Shown here piece after piece: positions 1 to 6,905 of a stretch of DNA of 64,000 nt. The notes under the pieces are model-generated. The model searched no databases, was not told where the DNA came from, and worked only from the letters and a program-made list of their open reading frames with translations. Made by a program: the position numbers and the translations under genes. The stretch comes from Avoscillospira sp045652125. GTDB taxonomy: Bacteria > Bacillota > Clostridia > Oscillospirales > Oscillospiraceae. The stretch lies in contig JAZRTT010000019.1 of NCBI GenBank assembly GCA_045652125.1, forward strand, positions 1-64,000. Direction: 5' to 3'. Position 1 is the stretch's first letter. Every line of letters begins with the position of its first letter.

Positions 1-48
1 CCGTTTGGGAGCAGGATGCCGCAGGTTCGAATCCTGTCACTCGGACCA
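1..48 (+). tRNA. 3' part of a tRNA, probably tRNA-Pro(TGG)
   Basis: The first 48 bases are the 3' end of a tRNA whose 5' half lies outside the window. Bases 21-25 and 33-37 form the T stem (one G-T pair) around the loop TTCGAAT. Bases 38-44 are the 3' acceptor strand, 45 is the discriminator A and 46-48 an encoded CCA. The acceptor ends in GG, so the gene must begin with C, which is a hallmark of bacterial tRNA-Pro. A TTTGGGA heptamer at 4-10 fits a Pro UGG anticodon loop, but the visible bases 1-3 do not pair well with 11-13, so the identity is tentative. Confidence 0.75.
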
Positions 49-49
49 T

Positions 50-95
50 CTCCGTACACAGTCATTGATACAATGGTTGTGTACGGAGTTTTTTA
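50..95 (+). terminator. Terminator of the tRNA transcript
   Basis: A perfect 11-bp stem (50-60 with 78-88) is followed directly by a T-rich run from 89. It starts two bases after the tRNA CCA end, so it very likely ends the tRNA transcript. Confidence 0.85.
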
Positions 96-198
96 TTTTT
101 TTCTAATGCTAATCTATTTTGTATATTGCGAATTGAAATGCAGGCTTAGATTTGATATAGTAATAACAATAATATGTACTATTCGGGGGCTGACTATC

Positions 199-1200
199 GT
201 GAAGCGATATATGGCAATTATTTGCATTAGCATCTTATTAATTATTGGCTTGACAGGCTGTTCAAATGAGCCTCAAGAATTATCCAGCGAAGAAATATAT
301 GAAAAAATCGATCCTTCTACTGTAGAGATTTATGCGGAGAGCGATTATGTTTCTAGTCTTGGAAGTGGTTTTTATATTGATGATCATGGAACAGTTGTCA
401 CCAACTATCATGTCATTCAAGATTGTTCAAGTGCTTATATAACAACACATGATGGTGGCACATATGAAGTCACAAGTGTAGTCGGTTATAGCGTAGATTT
501 GGACATCGCTATTCTCTCCACCACCAAAGAAAATAGTACTGCAGTTGAAATATGTTCCACTGTTTCAACCGGCGAAAAAGTCTATGTGTTAGGAAGTTCC
601 TTAGGTCTGACTGGAACCTTTTCAGAAGGTATTATTTCAACATCCAACCGTGCCGTTGAGGGCCACAATTATATCCAGATTAGTGCTCCAATATCTCACG
701 GAAACAGTGGAGGACCGGTGGCAAATGCCTTTGGACAAGTGATTGGAATTGCCAGTGCCGGGCTTGAAGAAGGTCAAAATCTGAACTTAGCAATCCCTAT
801 CAATGTTGTTGATCAGATTTCTAAGGATACTCCAACTACTTTGGAAGAACTCTATGAGGAAACATCAGACTATGCTCATTTAGGTGACCGTGTAGTTGCA
901 CACGGCACAATGTTAGCTGTTCGTACCATTTCCCTCGGGGATTCTTTTACAGCTGAATACATACTGGCAAAATGGGAAAATGGTGATGCAACAGAAGCTA
1001 CAATGATTGAAATCATGGATGAATATGGTTCTGATCAAGGCGGTGGCCAGTTGTACATCATTGACCCTGATATATTTGCAGACGAAATTGATGCTTGGTG
1101 CTTTGATTCTGCTAGACAAATTGGTGACTATACGATTATAGAAAATCCGTATGGCTATTCCATCGTTTATATCTCGCACCTAAACAGACACCAAAAATAG
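199..1200 (+). CDS. HtrA-like serine protease lipoprotein with parvulin-like C-terminus
   Basis: This is a probable secreted, membrane-anchored serine protease of the S1C (HtrA/DegP) type. From the GTG at 199, which has a GGGGG stretch about 9 bases upstream, the protein has 333 residues. A basic start and hydrophobic segment lead to the lipobox LTGC with Cys21. The chymotrypsin-fold triad is visible as His71 (NYHVI), Asp102 (DIAIL) and Ser170 (GNSGGPV). No PDZ domain follows. Instead, residues about 245-330 resemble the C-terminal half of PpiC/PrsA-type parvulin foldases: a GGGQLY strand, WCFDSARQIGD and a final GYSIVYIS. An upstream ATG at 16 would run back through the tRNA and is rejected. 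The gene is clearly more AT-rich than the genes to its right, which suggests acquisition. The role is inferred to be envelope protein quality control. Confidence 0.8.
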   Translation: MKRYMAIICISILLIIGLTGCSNEPQELSSEEIYEKIDPSTVEIYAESDYVSSLGSGFYIDDHGTVVTNYHVIQDCSSAYITTHDGGTYEVTSVVGYSVDLDIAILSTTKENSTAVEICSTVSTGEKVYVLGSSLGLTGTFSEGIISTSNRAVEGHNYIQISAPISHGNSGGPVANAFGQVIGIASAGLEEGQNLNLAIPINVVDQISKDTPTTLEELYEETSDYAHLGDRVVAHGTMLAVRTISLGDSFTAEYILAKWENGDATEATMIEIMDEYGSDQGGGQLYIIDPDIFADEIDAWCFDSARQIGDYTIIENPYGYSIVYISHLNRHQK

Positions 1201-1206
1201 CGCTGG

Positions 1207-1272
1207 GTTGCATTTTTAGATGTCCGGTTACATAAAAAGGCACTCGGTTACAGTTTATATGGCACAGTTACA
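1207..1272. repeat. Three GTTACA repeats at 20-bp spacing, possible IS end remnant
   Basis: The hexamer GTTACA occurs at 1227, 1247 and 1267, exactly 20 bp apart, and two copies sit in a longer shared core (GGCAC-TC-GGTTACA-like). Regularly spaced terminal repeats with a GTTACA-type core are a feature of some IS21-family ends, so this may be a solo end left by a lost element. A protein-binding array is the alternative. No transposase fragment was recognised next to it. Confidence 0.35.
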
Positions 1273-1297
1273 TCTGTATCAATAAATACAACCATAC

Positions 1298-1345
1298 CCA
1301 AAACTCCTCTGAAACCAATGGTTTCAGATGAGTTTTGGCTTATTC
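1298..1345. terminator. Long hairpin between convergent genes
   Basis: Bases 1298-1316 pair with 1320-1338 with a single mismatch and a 3-base loop, giving an 18-bp stem. It sits between the plus-strand protease gene and the minus-strand MerR gene, both of which read towards it. A T-rich stretch follows on the plus strand. It probably terminates one or both transcripts. Confidence 0.6.
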
Positions 1346-1404
1346 TTTGTTTCAGCGGGTCAGAATTTTTTTGATTGGTTTTTGGTCGCATGATGGGCGA
1401 CATT

Positions 1405-2194
1405 TTACTTGATTGGCAGCTGGATCTCTGTCAACCAGTCCTCTGCATTTTCCTTATTCCATATGCCGTCAATGTAGACCTCTCGATGAAGTCCGGCTAC
1501 CTCATAACCGTTCTCCGCCGCATAGCGGTAGATATAGGCGTAGGCCTCGCCCAGACGGTCATAGCTGCCTTTGTGATAAATGCAAATCGCTTTTGTCTCA
1601 GGCAGGCTGCGGAACTGGATGCGCTCGTTACCGACACCCATTTTCGTCACCGCCTGGGAGTAGCGGATACGCATATTTCTCTCTGTACTCTCCGTCCAGA
1701 TACTCACAGAAACCGTAGTCTGGCTTCGTACATTCCATACCGGGATTCAGCCGCAGACATTCCTCCGCCGATTCCAGCACCAACATGGAAACATCGCTGT
1801 ACTTTTCCAGCGTGCGCTCCTCGCTGTAAACCATGCACTCGTCGATTTTCTTTATGACTGCCTGATACTTCATGTCGCTCTCCTCCATCAGATAATTGAT
1901 TATAGAGATGCGTGCGGAAATATCGGTCTGTTTTTTCTGAAGTTCTGCCTGTTTAGCACAAAGAGCATCTTTCAGCGGCACACCACTCAGGTGCGCTTTG
2001 ATCTCCTCCACGCTGAAGTCAAGCTGTCGCAGCGCCTTGCTGGTCGCCGCTGTTTCCAGCTGACTTGCCTCATAGAACCGGTAACCGGTCCATTCATCCA
2101 CACGGGCAGGGATCAGCAGACCTTCTTTTTCATAGAACCGCAGAGCCTTGACCGTCAGCATACTGAGTTTGGTAAACTCACCGATTTTCAGCAT
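1405..2194 (-). pseudogene. MerR-family regulator with GyrI-like domain, frameshifted
   Basis: This gene would encode a MerR-type activator with a C-terminal GyrI-like ligand-binding domain, the architecture of drug-responsive regulators such as BmrR. The start at 2194 (MLKIGEF) follows a good AGGAGG site at 2201-2207. Residues 1-70 are the winged helix MerR region (KIGEFTKL, LRFYEKEGLL, GYRFYEASQL), then a coiled-coil linker. The reading frame breaks near 1676-1678, where the coding strand has an AAA run. The upstream frame ends in unrelated residues at 1628. The other frame continues the family sequence from MRIRYSQAV through YHKGSYDRLGEAYAYIYRY to the stop at 1405. One extra A, or two lost bases, explains it. 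It could be a real pseudogene or a sequencing error. It is the last gene of a minus-strand trio. Confidence 0.8.
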
Positions 2195-2259
2195 CGTCTC
2201 ACCTCCTGCAGTCACTGTAATCTATCCTCTTAGGGGAGAGTCAAGAGCGTAGAGGGTTT

Positions 2260-2577
2260 TTATTTTTCCGCGTCTTCCTCCAATGCCTCGATGAGAAAGC
2301 TCACCGGGCGGAAGCCGTCGTTGCAGGAGATCATGGCGGACTTTTTATTCTTCATCCAGCCATCATAGAAATCTCCGCCGCCATGAGACAGCGCCAGCAC
2401 AAAGGCGGACATGCTCTCCCAGGCGCTGAGACAAAAGCCCTCGGGCCTTTCCCAGCCGTTGGCGATGAACACATGACCCTCTTTCATATCGCAGGCGTGC
2501 TCCATGGGATTTTCGTATTTCTCGATGAGGTCATCGTAACGGGCAACCTTCATTACGGTTATTTTGCACTTCTTCAT
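2260..2577 (-). CDS. TIGR04076 family protein
   Basis: A protein of about 105 residues matching the TIGR04076 pattern: it starts MKKCKITV, has a central KEGHVFIANGWERPEGFC region, then ALSHGGGDFY and ends with ISCNDGFRPVSFLIEAL. The family is common in anaerobes and its function is not known. Three Cys (in KKCK, GFC and SCND) are conserved in what I recall of the family. The ATG at 2577 is preferred to 2583 because the GGGGGA site lies at the right distance only for the former. It follows the SDR gene by 14 bases and is probably co-transcribed with it. Confidence 0.75.
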   Translation of the reverse strand: MKKCKITVMKVARYDDLIEKYENPMEHACDMKEGHVFIANGWERPEGFCLSAWESMSAFVLALSHGGGDFYDGWMKNKKSAMISCNDGFRPVSFLIEALEEDAEK

Positions 2578-2591
2578 ACTCATGCTCCCCC

Positions 2592-3308
2592 TCACAATTT
2601 CTCATTTAGCTGCCAGCCCCAGTCGTTATGATAAATCATCTGTCGGGTCATGCCGCCGTCAATGCAGATATTTTCACCTGTGATAAAACCTGCCTTGTCT
2701 GAGCATAGAAACAATACCGCATTGGCTATATCCATGGGGTCCCCCACCCGGCCTACCGGCTGCTGCACGGCATCCGGCCCATGATAATCATTTGCCCCCG
2801 TATCGATCCAGCCGGGTGAAATCGAATTTACCCGTACTTTTCCCGCTAAGCTGACAGCCAGTGCGTGGGTCAGGGCGCTGATCCCACCTTTAGCAGCCGA
2901 GTAACTTTCCGAAAACGGCTGGCTCATACGATCACGGGTAGACGAAATATTCACAATCGCAGCTCCGGGTGCAAAATAGGGCAAAAACAATTGGGTCAAC
3001 AAAAACGGAGCGGAAATACCGACCCGAAGTGCATGGTTGAATGTTTCGTAACTGCATTGATCAATTCCTTCAAACTCGGGAGGAGCATTATTGATCAGAT
3101 AGTCCACATGTCCATGGTCTGTGATAACTTTGGATGCAAAGCGCCGCAGCACCTGTTCGTCTGCCACATCTCCCACAAAACAGGGATTCTCCGAACGATC
3201 AATATAGGAAACAACTGCACCGTTTTTTTGAAATTCCTCCCGGATACATTTCCCAATTCCTGCTGCACCACCGGTAATCACAACTACTTTATTCCGAAAC
3301 ACTGCCAT
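2592..3308 (-). CDS. SDR family NAD(P)-dependent oxidoreductase
   Basis: A 238-residue classical short-chain dehydrogenase/reductase. It shows the nucleotide-binding TGGAAGIG near residues 12-19, the NNA motif, the catalytic Ser in NISSTR, the YSAAK catalytic Tyr and Lys, and the structural ISPGWIDTGA after it. The C-terminal TGENICIDGG is also typical. An acidic residue in YIDRS after the second strand favours NAD over NADP. The substrate cannot be told. It appears to be the first gene of a minus-strand unit with the TIGR04076 protein and the broken MerR gene. A GGGGGTG stretch lies just upstream of the ATG. Confidence 0.9.
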   Translation of the reverse strand: MAVFRNKVVVITGGAAGIGKCIREEFQKNGAVVSYIDRSENPCFVGDVADEQVLRRFASKVITDHGHVDYLINNAPPEFEGIDQCSYETFNHALRVGISAPFLLTQLFLPYFAPGAAIVNISSTRDRMSQPFSESYSAAKGGISALTHALAVSLAGKVRVNSISPGWIDTGANDYHGPDAVQQPVGRVGDPMDIANAVLFLCSDKAGFITGENICIDGGMTRQMIYHNDWGWQLNEKL

Positions 3309-3654
3309 ACACCCCCGATATTTTTGTGACTATTATATCCCTTCTGTTTCTGCTTTGCAATTATTTTCATTTCTGAACAATGATCCCAACTTCTTCTTGC
3401 AAATCACCATTAAATATGTTACTTTTATTGATGATTAGAGATCGTGAATGAGCATTTCCGGTTCTGACCGGTCTTTACGATTTTTTCGGAACGCTGAAAC
3501 GCTTATCTGACTGACCCAAATTCCAGAAAAAGAAATATTGTGCTATATTTTTCCATAATTCTCCTAGATTTTACCGCTGCAATCGTGTATACTACTTAAT
3601 GCGTACTCTTATATTTCATACCATATTTATACAAACACAGAGGAGAGCGACCAT
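3309..3654. promoter_or_regulatory. Divergent regulatory region before the creatinase-like cluster
   Basis: These 346 AT-rich bases separate the minus-strand SDR gene from the plus-strand cluster and hold no convincing gene. A TATACT box at 3588-3593 could be the -10 element of the cluster, though no good -35 box is seen at 17 bp. An inverted repeat, CCGGT (3458-3462) with ACCGG (3467-3471), and the close direct repeat ACGCT lie upstream and could bind a regulator. An AGGAGAG ribosome site at 3641-3647 serves the gene at 3655. Confidence 0.45.
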
Positions 3655-4011
3655 ATGTCTTATGGCAAAAAAGTCTGGATTTTTCCCGATGCTGAATTGC
3701 CCCCGGTGGGTGTAAATCTGATTCCCGGGCATGAATCCATCATCATCACCAATGTAGGAAATACCACCGCCAACGTCACCTTTACCCTTTTGTACACAGA
3801 CAAGGATCCCGTCAGCTTTACCACACAGGTTGAAGCCATGCGTGTCCGCTGCCTTCGTACCAATAACAGCAATGACTTTGGTGAATTCACCGCCAAGTTT
3901 GATGAGCAGTATGCCATCATGCTGGAGAGCGATGTTCCCATCGTTGCCCAGTATGGACGGGCAGAACCCCGTGAAGTGAATTTCTATACCACACCCGGTT
4001 ATTGTGAATGA
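3655..4011 (+). CDS. ASRT-like protein (sensory rhodopsin transducer family)
   Basis: A 118-residue soluble protein that matches the Anabaena sensory rhodopsin transducer family (PF07100) along its length: GKKVWIFPDAELPP at the start, GHESIIITN, an all-beta core with VTFTLLYTDKDPV, a MRVRCLRTN strand, then MLESDVPIVAQYGR and a FYTTPGY end. ASRT itself is a tetrameric beta-sandwich, but most family members occur in bacteria without rhodopsin and beside catabolic genes. No rhodopsin gene is present here. It heads the cluster, 33 bases before the creatinase-like gene, with a strong ribosome site. A ligand-binding or regulatory role for the pathway is inferred from position only. Confidence 0.85.
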   Translation: MSYGKKVWIFPDAELPPVGVNLIPGHESIIITNVGNTTANVTFTLLYTDKDPVSFTTQVEAMRVRCLRTNNSNDFGEFTAKFDEQYAIMLESDVPIVAQYGRAEPREVNFYTTPGYCE

Positions 4012-4044
4012 TCAATCAAATACATATTTCAGGAGGAAACTAAA

Positions 4045-5217
4045 ATGGCAAGAATCTGTATCCCCAATCACGAATACAAAGAAAGAGTCAAACGCTGTGC
4101 CGATATTCTGCAGCGGGAAAAACTTGATGTGCTGATCGTCAACGGCAACGAAGCTGACTATGCCAACCCCCGGTATTTCTCCGGCTTCTGGCCCCTGTTT
4201 GAGCGTGCCGGCGTGGCCATCTCCGCCAACGGTGATGCCGCTCTGATGGTCGGCCCTGAGTCTGCCATCTTTGGCGCAGACCGCAACCAGCTTGATAAGA
4301 CCTTTGTTCTGACCGCTTACCGCGAAGGTGCAGACCCCGCCTATCCCGAACTGAAGCCCGATACTTTCCACGATGTCTTTAAGGCCATCGGTGTGTCCGG
4401 CGAGAATCTTCGCATTGGTGTGGCTTCCTTCCTGGATACCTCAGTTACCATCTACAACGCGATCCGGGACGCTTTCCCCAAGGCTGAACTCATTGATGCC
4501 GGTAAGATCATGGTGGAGCTTCGTTCTATCAAGTCCGAAAATGAATTGGCCTGCCTCCGCGAAGGTTACCGCATTGCCGATCTGGCAACGCAGCAGGTCA
4601 TGAAAGAGATTCGTCCCGGCATGACCGAGCTGCAGATGGTTGGTGTTGCCCAGCGCGTCGTGTATGAAAACGGTGCCGAGTACGAAGGCTTGCCCATGTA
4701 TGTATTCTCCGAGGCTTCTACCCGTCATGCTATCTCCCGTTCTTCCTACCGGGAATTCCAGAAAGATGATATCGTGCAGCTGAACCTGTCTGCCAAGATC
4801 GACGGCTACTCCGCAGCCATTGGTTATCCCATCTGCCTGGGCAAGCTGGAAGGTCAGCGCCGCGAGATCGTGCAGTTCTGCCGTGAGATGCACACCTGGT
4901 CTGCCGAGCAGGTCAAGGCCGGTGTATTCGCAGCCGATATTGCCAAGGGCTTCTATCAGAAATTTGTGGACAACGGTTTTGAGAAAAACTATGTCTATGG
5001 TCCTCTCCACGGCACAGGCATCATCGAGGTGGAAGCTCCCTGGTGCGAAACCAGCTCCGATTATTTCCTGAAGCCCAACATGACCTACCAGGTCGACACC
5101 TATATTTCCGGCGACACCTTCGGTGTCCGTTGGGAAAAGGGTATCGCTGTCAAGGAAGGCGGTTACGAAATTCTCAGCCCCGAAATCCCCGAGATTTGCC
5201 CCGAACTGTACTTCTGA
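4045..5217 (+). CDS. Creatinase-like M24-fold hydrolase lacking metal ligands
   Basis: A 390-residue protein with the two-domain layout of creatinase and prolidase: an N-terminal creatinase_N domain (about 1-150) and a C-terminal pita-bread domain (about 160-390). In metal-dependent M24 peptidases two Asp residues bind the first metals. Here the equivalent positions are Asn247 (VQLNLSAK) and Ala258 (SAAIG). Creatinase, which is metal-free and splits creatine into sarcosine and urea, has the same losses. His228 (STRHAISR) aligns with the catalytic His232 of Pseudomonas creatinase. The LHGTG His at 322 and a late Glu (RWEKGIAV) remain. The likely reaction is hydrolysis of a guanidino, ureido or related C-N bond. 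The substrate may not be creatine. It lies between the ASRT-like and creatininase-family genes. Confidence 0.8.
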   Translation: MARICIPNHEYKERVKRCADILQREKLDVLIVNGNEADYANPRYFSGFWPLFERAGVAISANGDAALMVGPESAIFGADRNQLDKTFVLTAYREGADPAYPELKPDTFHDVFKAIGVSGENLRIGVASFLDTSVTIYNAIRDAFPKAELIDAGKIMVELRSIKSENELACLREGYRIADLATQQVMKEIRPGMTELQMVGVAQRVVYENGAEYEGLPMYVFSEASTRHAISRSSYREFQKDDIVQLNLSAKIDGYSAAIGYPICLGKLEGQRREIVQFCREMHTWSAEQVKAGVFAADIAKGFYQKFVDNGFEKNYVYGPLHGTGIIEVEAPWCETSSDYFLKPNMTYQVDTYISGDTFGVRWEKGIAVKEGGYEILSPEIPEICPELYF

Positions 5218-5229
5218 TTTTGAATTTCT

Positions 5230-5260
5230 ATCATCCCCACAGAGTTCCTGTGGGGATGAT
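5230..5260 (+). other. Intercistronic stem-loop
   Basis: An 11-bp perfect stem (5230-5240 with 5250-5260) and a 9-base loop lie between the creatinase-like stop and the ribosome site of the next gene. No T-run follows, so it is more likely an mRNA-stabilising or processing element than a full terminator. Confidence 0.65.
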
Positions 5261-5279
5261 TCCATAAGGAGGAAATGTA

Positions 5280-6017
5280 ATGAATTTAGTGGATATGTTT
5301 TATGACCAGATACAAGATGCCGTTGACCGAAAAGTGCCTTTTATCATTCCCATCGGCACCATCGAGTATCATGCCCACCATGCATCCTGCGGCACAGATA
5401 CCATGGTCATCACCGGCTGTCTGCGTGAGCTGGAAAAGGAAAAAGAAATTGTGGTCTGTCCCCCCATCTGGTACGGTGTTGCTTCCTATGCCGTCTGCGG
5501 ACCGAAACCCGGGCACATTCATGTGGATGAGGACGCTTATGCCAATTACCTGTATTGTATCTTGAAATCCATGATCGAAGGCGGCATTAAAAATATTTAC
5601 CTGATCCCCCATCACCAGACGGAAGCCGCCGGTCTGATGCCTATGACCATCGCCTGCCACAAAGCTGCAAAGAAAGTCACCATGGAATATATGGAAAAGA
5701 CCCTTGGGCAAGGCTGGTGGGGCAGCGATTCCTACGCCAGCTATTATGAGAATCTGGGTGGTGGAGAAGATCCCTTCTCTTATATCAAGATTCTCCCTCT
5801 GATCGGTGCGGAAGCCCAGATTAAATGCGGCGGATTTGACCATGCAGGCAAATGGGAGACCAGCTTGATGATGGGTACGTGGCCGGAAAATGTGGACCTT
5901 TCTCTGTGCGAGCGGAACTCCGAATGGTTTGCTCAAAGCGCAAAGGAAGCCTCTGTCGAAACCGGTAAACACATGGTAAATTGTACATTGGAATGGCTAA
6001 GGGAGGTCATTGTGTAA
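5280..6017 (+). CDS. Creatininase-family amidohydrolase
   Basis: A 245-residue member of the creatininase (arfB/MftE-like) family. The first metal-binding motif is intact: PIGTIEYHAHH with Glu29, His31 and Asp40, spaced as Glu34, His36 and Asp45 of Pseudomonas creatininase. His112 (IPHHQTE) fits His120, but the residue matching Glu122 is Thr114. FDHAGKWETSLMM matches the HGGxFETS motif near the end. Known members hydrolyse cyclic or secondary amides such as creatinine. The altered fifth ligand makes the exact substrate uncertain. A strong AAGGAGG site precedes the ATG, and the stop codon overlaps the next start (TAATG), so the two proteins are translationally coupled. Confidence 0.82.
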   Translation: MNLVDMFYDQIQDAVDRKVPFIIPIGTIEYHAHHASCGTDTMVITGCLRELEKEKEIVVCPPIWYGVASYAVCGPKPGHIHVDEDAYANYLYCILKSMIEGGIKNIYLIPHHQTEAAGLMPMTIACHKAAKKVTMEYMEKTLGQGWWGSDSYASYYENLGGGEDPFSYIKILPLIGAEAQIKCGGFDHAGKWETSLMMGTWPENVDLSLCERNSEWFAQSAKEASVETGKHMVNCTLEWLREVIV

Positions 6018-6487
6018 TGAAAAAAGTTAAAGTGGAAATGCTGACGCAAGAGGCTTTTGCCCCCTTTGGTCAGGTATTGGAAACCGAGAACCGCCCCTTC
6101 GGCGGTGAGCCCGGTATGTACAACTGGTATGAAAAGCAAGCTTCCGTAGATGGTGCAGAGGTTGTCAGCGTCAACCTGCTGACAGCCATCCAGAGAGACT
6201 ACACTTTCATCAAGTTTGAAGCTCACGCCCGTACCACAGAAACTGTATTACCCTTGACCGGCGGCTTGATCGTTGCCGGTATCCCTGCCGGTGAAGTAAC
6301 TCCCGACCGGGTCAGAGCTTTTTACGTCCCTGTTGGCAAGGGAATCTCCTGGGCTCCCGGAGCATGGCACTATGCCCCGTTCCCCATTGGCGGTGATGCC
6401 ACCTGTGCCGTTATTTTCCGCCACGGAACCGGTGCCGATGATGCCGTTTTCGCTTCCCTGCCGGAAGAAATGAGCTTTGAATTGTAA
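6017..6487 (+). CDS. Ureidoglycolate lyase-like protein (AllA family)
   Basis: A 156-residue cupin-fold protein resembling ureidoglycolate lyase, which splits ureidoglycolate into glyoxylate and urea. Visible family features are the N-terminal EAFAPFGQVLE, ETVLPLTGG in the middle, DRVRAFYVPVGKGISW and the GAWHYAPFPI segment that corresponds to the WHHP region of E. coli AllA. The start overlaps the stop of the creatininase-family gene by one base, with a GGGAGG site 10 bases upstream. An upstream ATG at 5981 lies inside the previous gene and is rejected. Allantoin genes (allB, allC) are not in the window, so the true substrate may be another ureido acid made by the two preceding enzymes. Confidence 0.8.
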   Translation: MKKVKVEMLTQEAFAPFGQVLETENRPFGGEPGMYNWYEKQASVDGAEVVSVNLLTAIQRDYTFIKFEAHARTTETVLPLTGGLIVAGIPAGEVTPDRVRAFYVPVGKGISWAPGAWHYAPFPIGGDATCAVIFRHGTGADDAVFASLPEEMSFEL

Positions 6488-6497
6488 AATACTGCAA

Positions 6498-6533
6498 AAA
6501 CCGTCACCGGGAACGTTCCGGTGACGGTTTTTT
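6498..6533 (+). terminator. Terminator of the creatinase-like cluster
   Basis: A perfect 13-bp GC-rich stem (6498-6510 with 6518-6530), 7-base loop and T-run follow the last cluster gene by about 10 bases. It also overlaps the stop of the convergent small gene at 6532. Confidence 0.93.
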
Positions 6534-6798
6534 ATGCGTGCTCCTTAAGCCAGATGATCAGATCTTCCCTGCCCTGCTCACTGAGGGGGAATACCCGTTC
6601 TGCTTCTGTTTCGCTCTTTTCATAGCAGTAAATTCCATGCCAGTACTCCACTCTCACAGAGCTTGCTTCCATATCCACCTCTTTGGGCGTTTTCATGGTG
6701 ATCTCCGGTGTGATCTTGAACCGGAGCAAGCCCCAACTGCCGGTAAATACATTGTTGTTTTCAAGGGTGTGGAGCGTTGGGATAAACAGTTCTTCCAT
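6532..6798 (-). CDS. Small conserved hypothetical protein
   Basis: An 88-residue soluble protein that I do not recognise. It starts MEELFIPTLHTLENNN, has a central beta-rich part (GLLRFKITPEI, SSVRVEYWHGIYCYEKS) and ends with an amphipathic helix (GREDLIIWLKEHA). The ATG at 6798 has an excellent AAAGGAGGG site 6 bases upstream. A longer reading frame to 6846 would run through the promoter, so it is rejected. It converges on the creatinase-like cluster and shares its terminator region. Nothing shows a functional link. Confidence 0.75.
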   Translation of the reverse strand: MEELFIPTLHTLENNNVFTGSWGLLRFKITPEITMKTPKEVDMEASSVRVEYWHGIYCYEKSETEAERVFPLSEQGREDLIIWLKEHA

Positions 6799-6817
6799 AA
6801 CAGCCCTCCTTTTTTTC

Positions 6818-6846
6818 ATTATATCAGCCAATGGGACATTCATCAA
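6818..6846 (-). promoter_or_regulatory. Sigma-A promoter of the small hypothetical gene
   Basis: On the minus strand TTGATG (6841-6846) and a consensus TATAAT (6818-6823) are separated by exactly 17 bp, and the start codon lies 20 bases downstream. Confidence 0.85.
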
Positions 6847-6905
6847 GCTTGACTTCTCTTTCCTGCCGTGATAATGTAACGGAAATTGCGAAAAGAGGAA
6901 CTGTC

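Noticed and set aside
61..198. N-terminal extension of the protease from the ATG at 16
   Set aside because: It would be translated through the tRNA and its terminator; the lipoprotein signal starts at 199.
1238..1250. A second copy of CACTCGG, the end of the tRNA acceptor, as an attachment site
   Set aside because: Only 7 bases match and no integrase gene or longer repeat is present.
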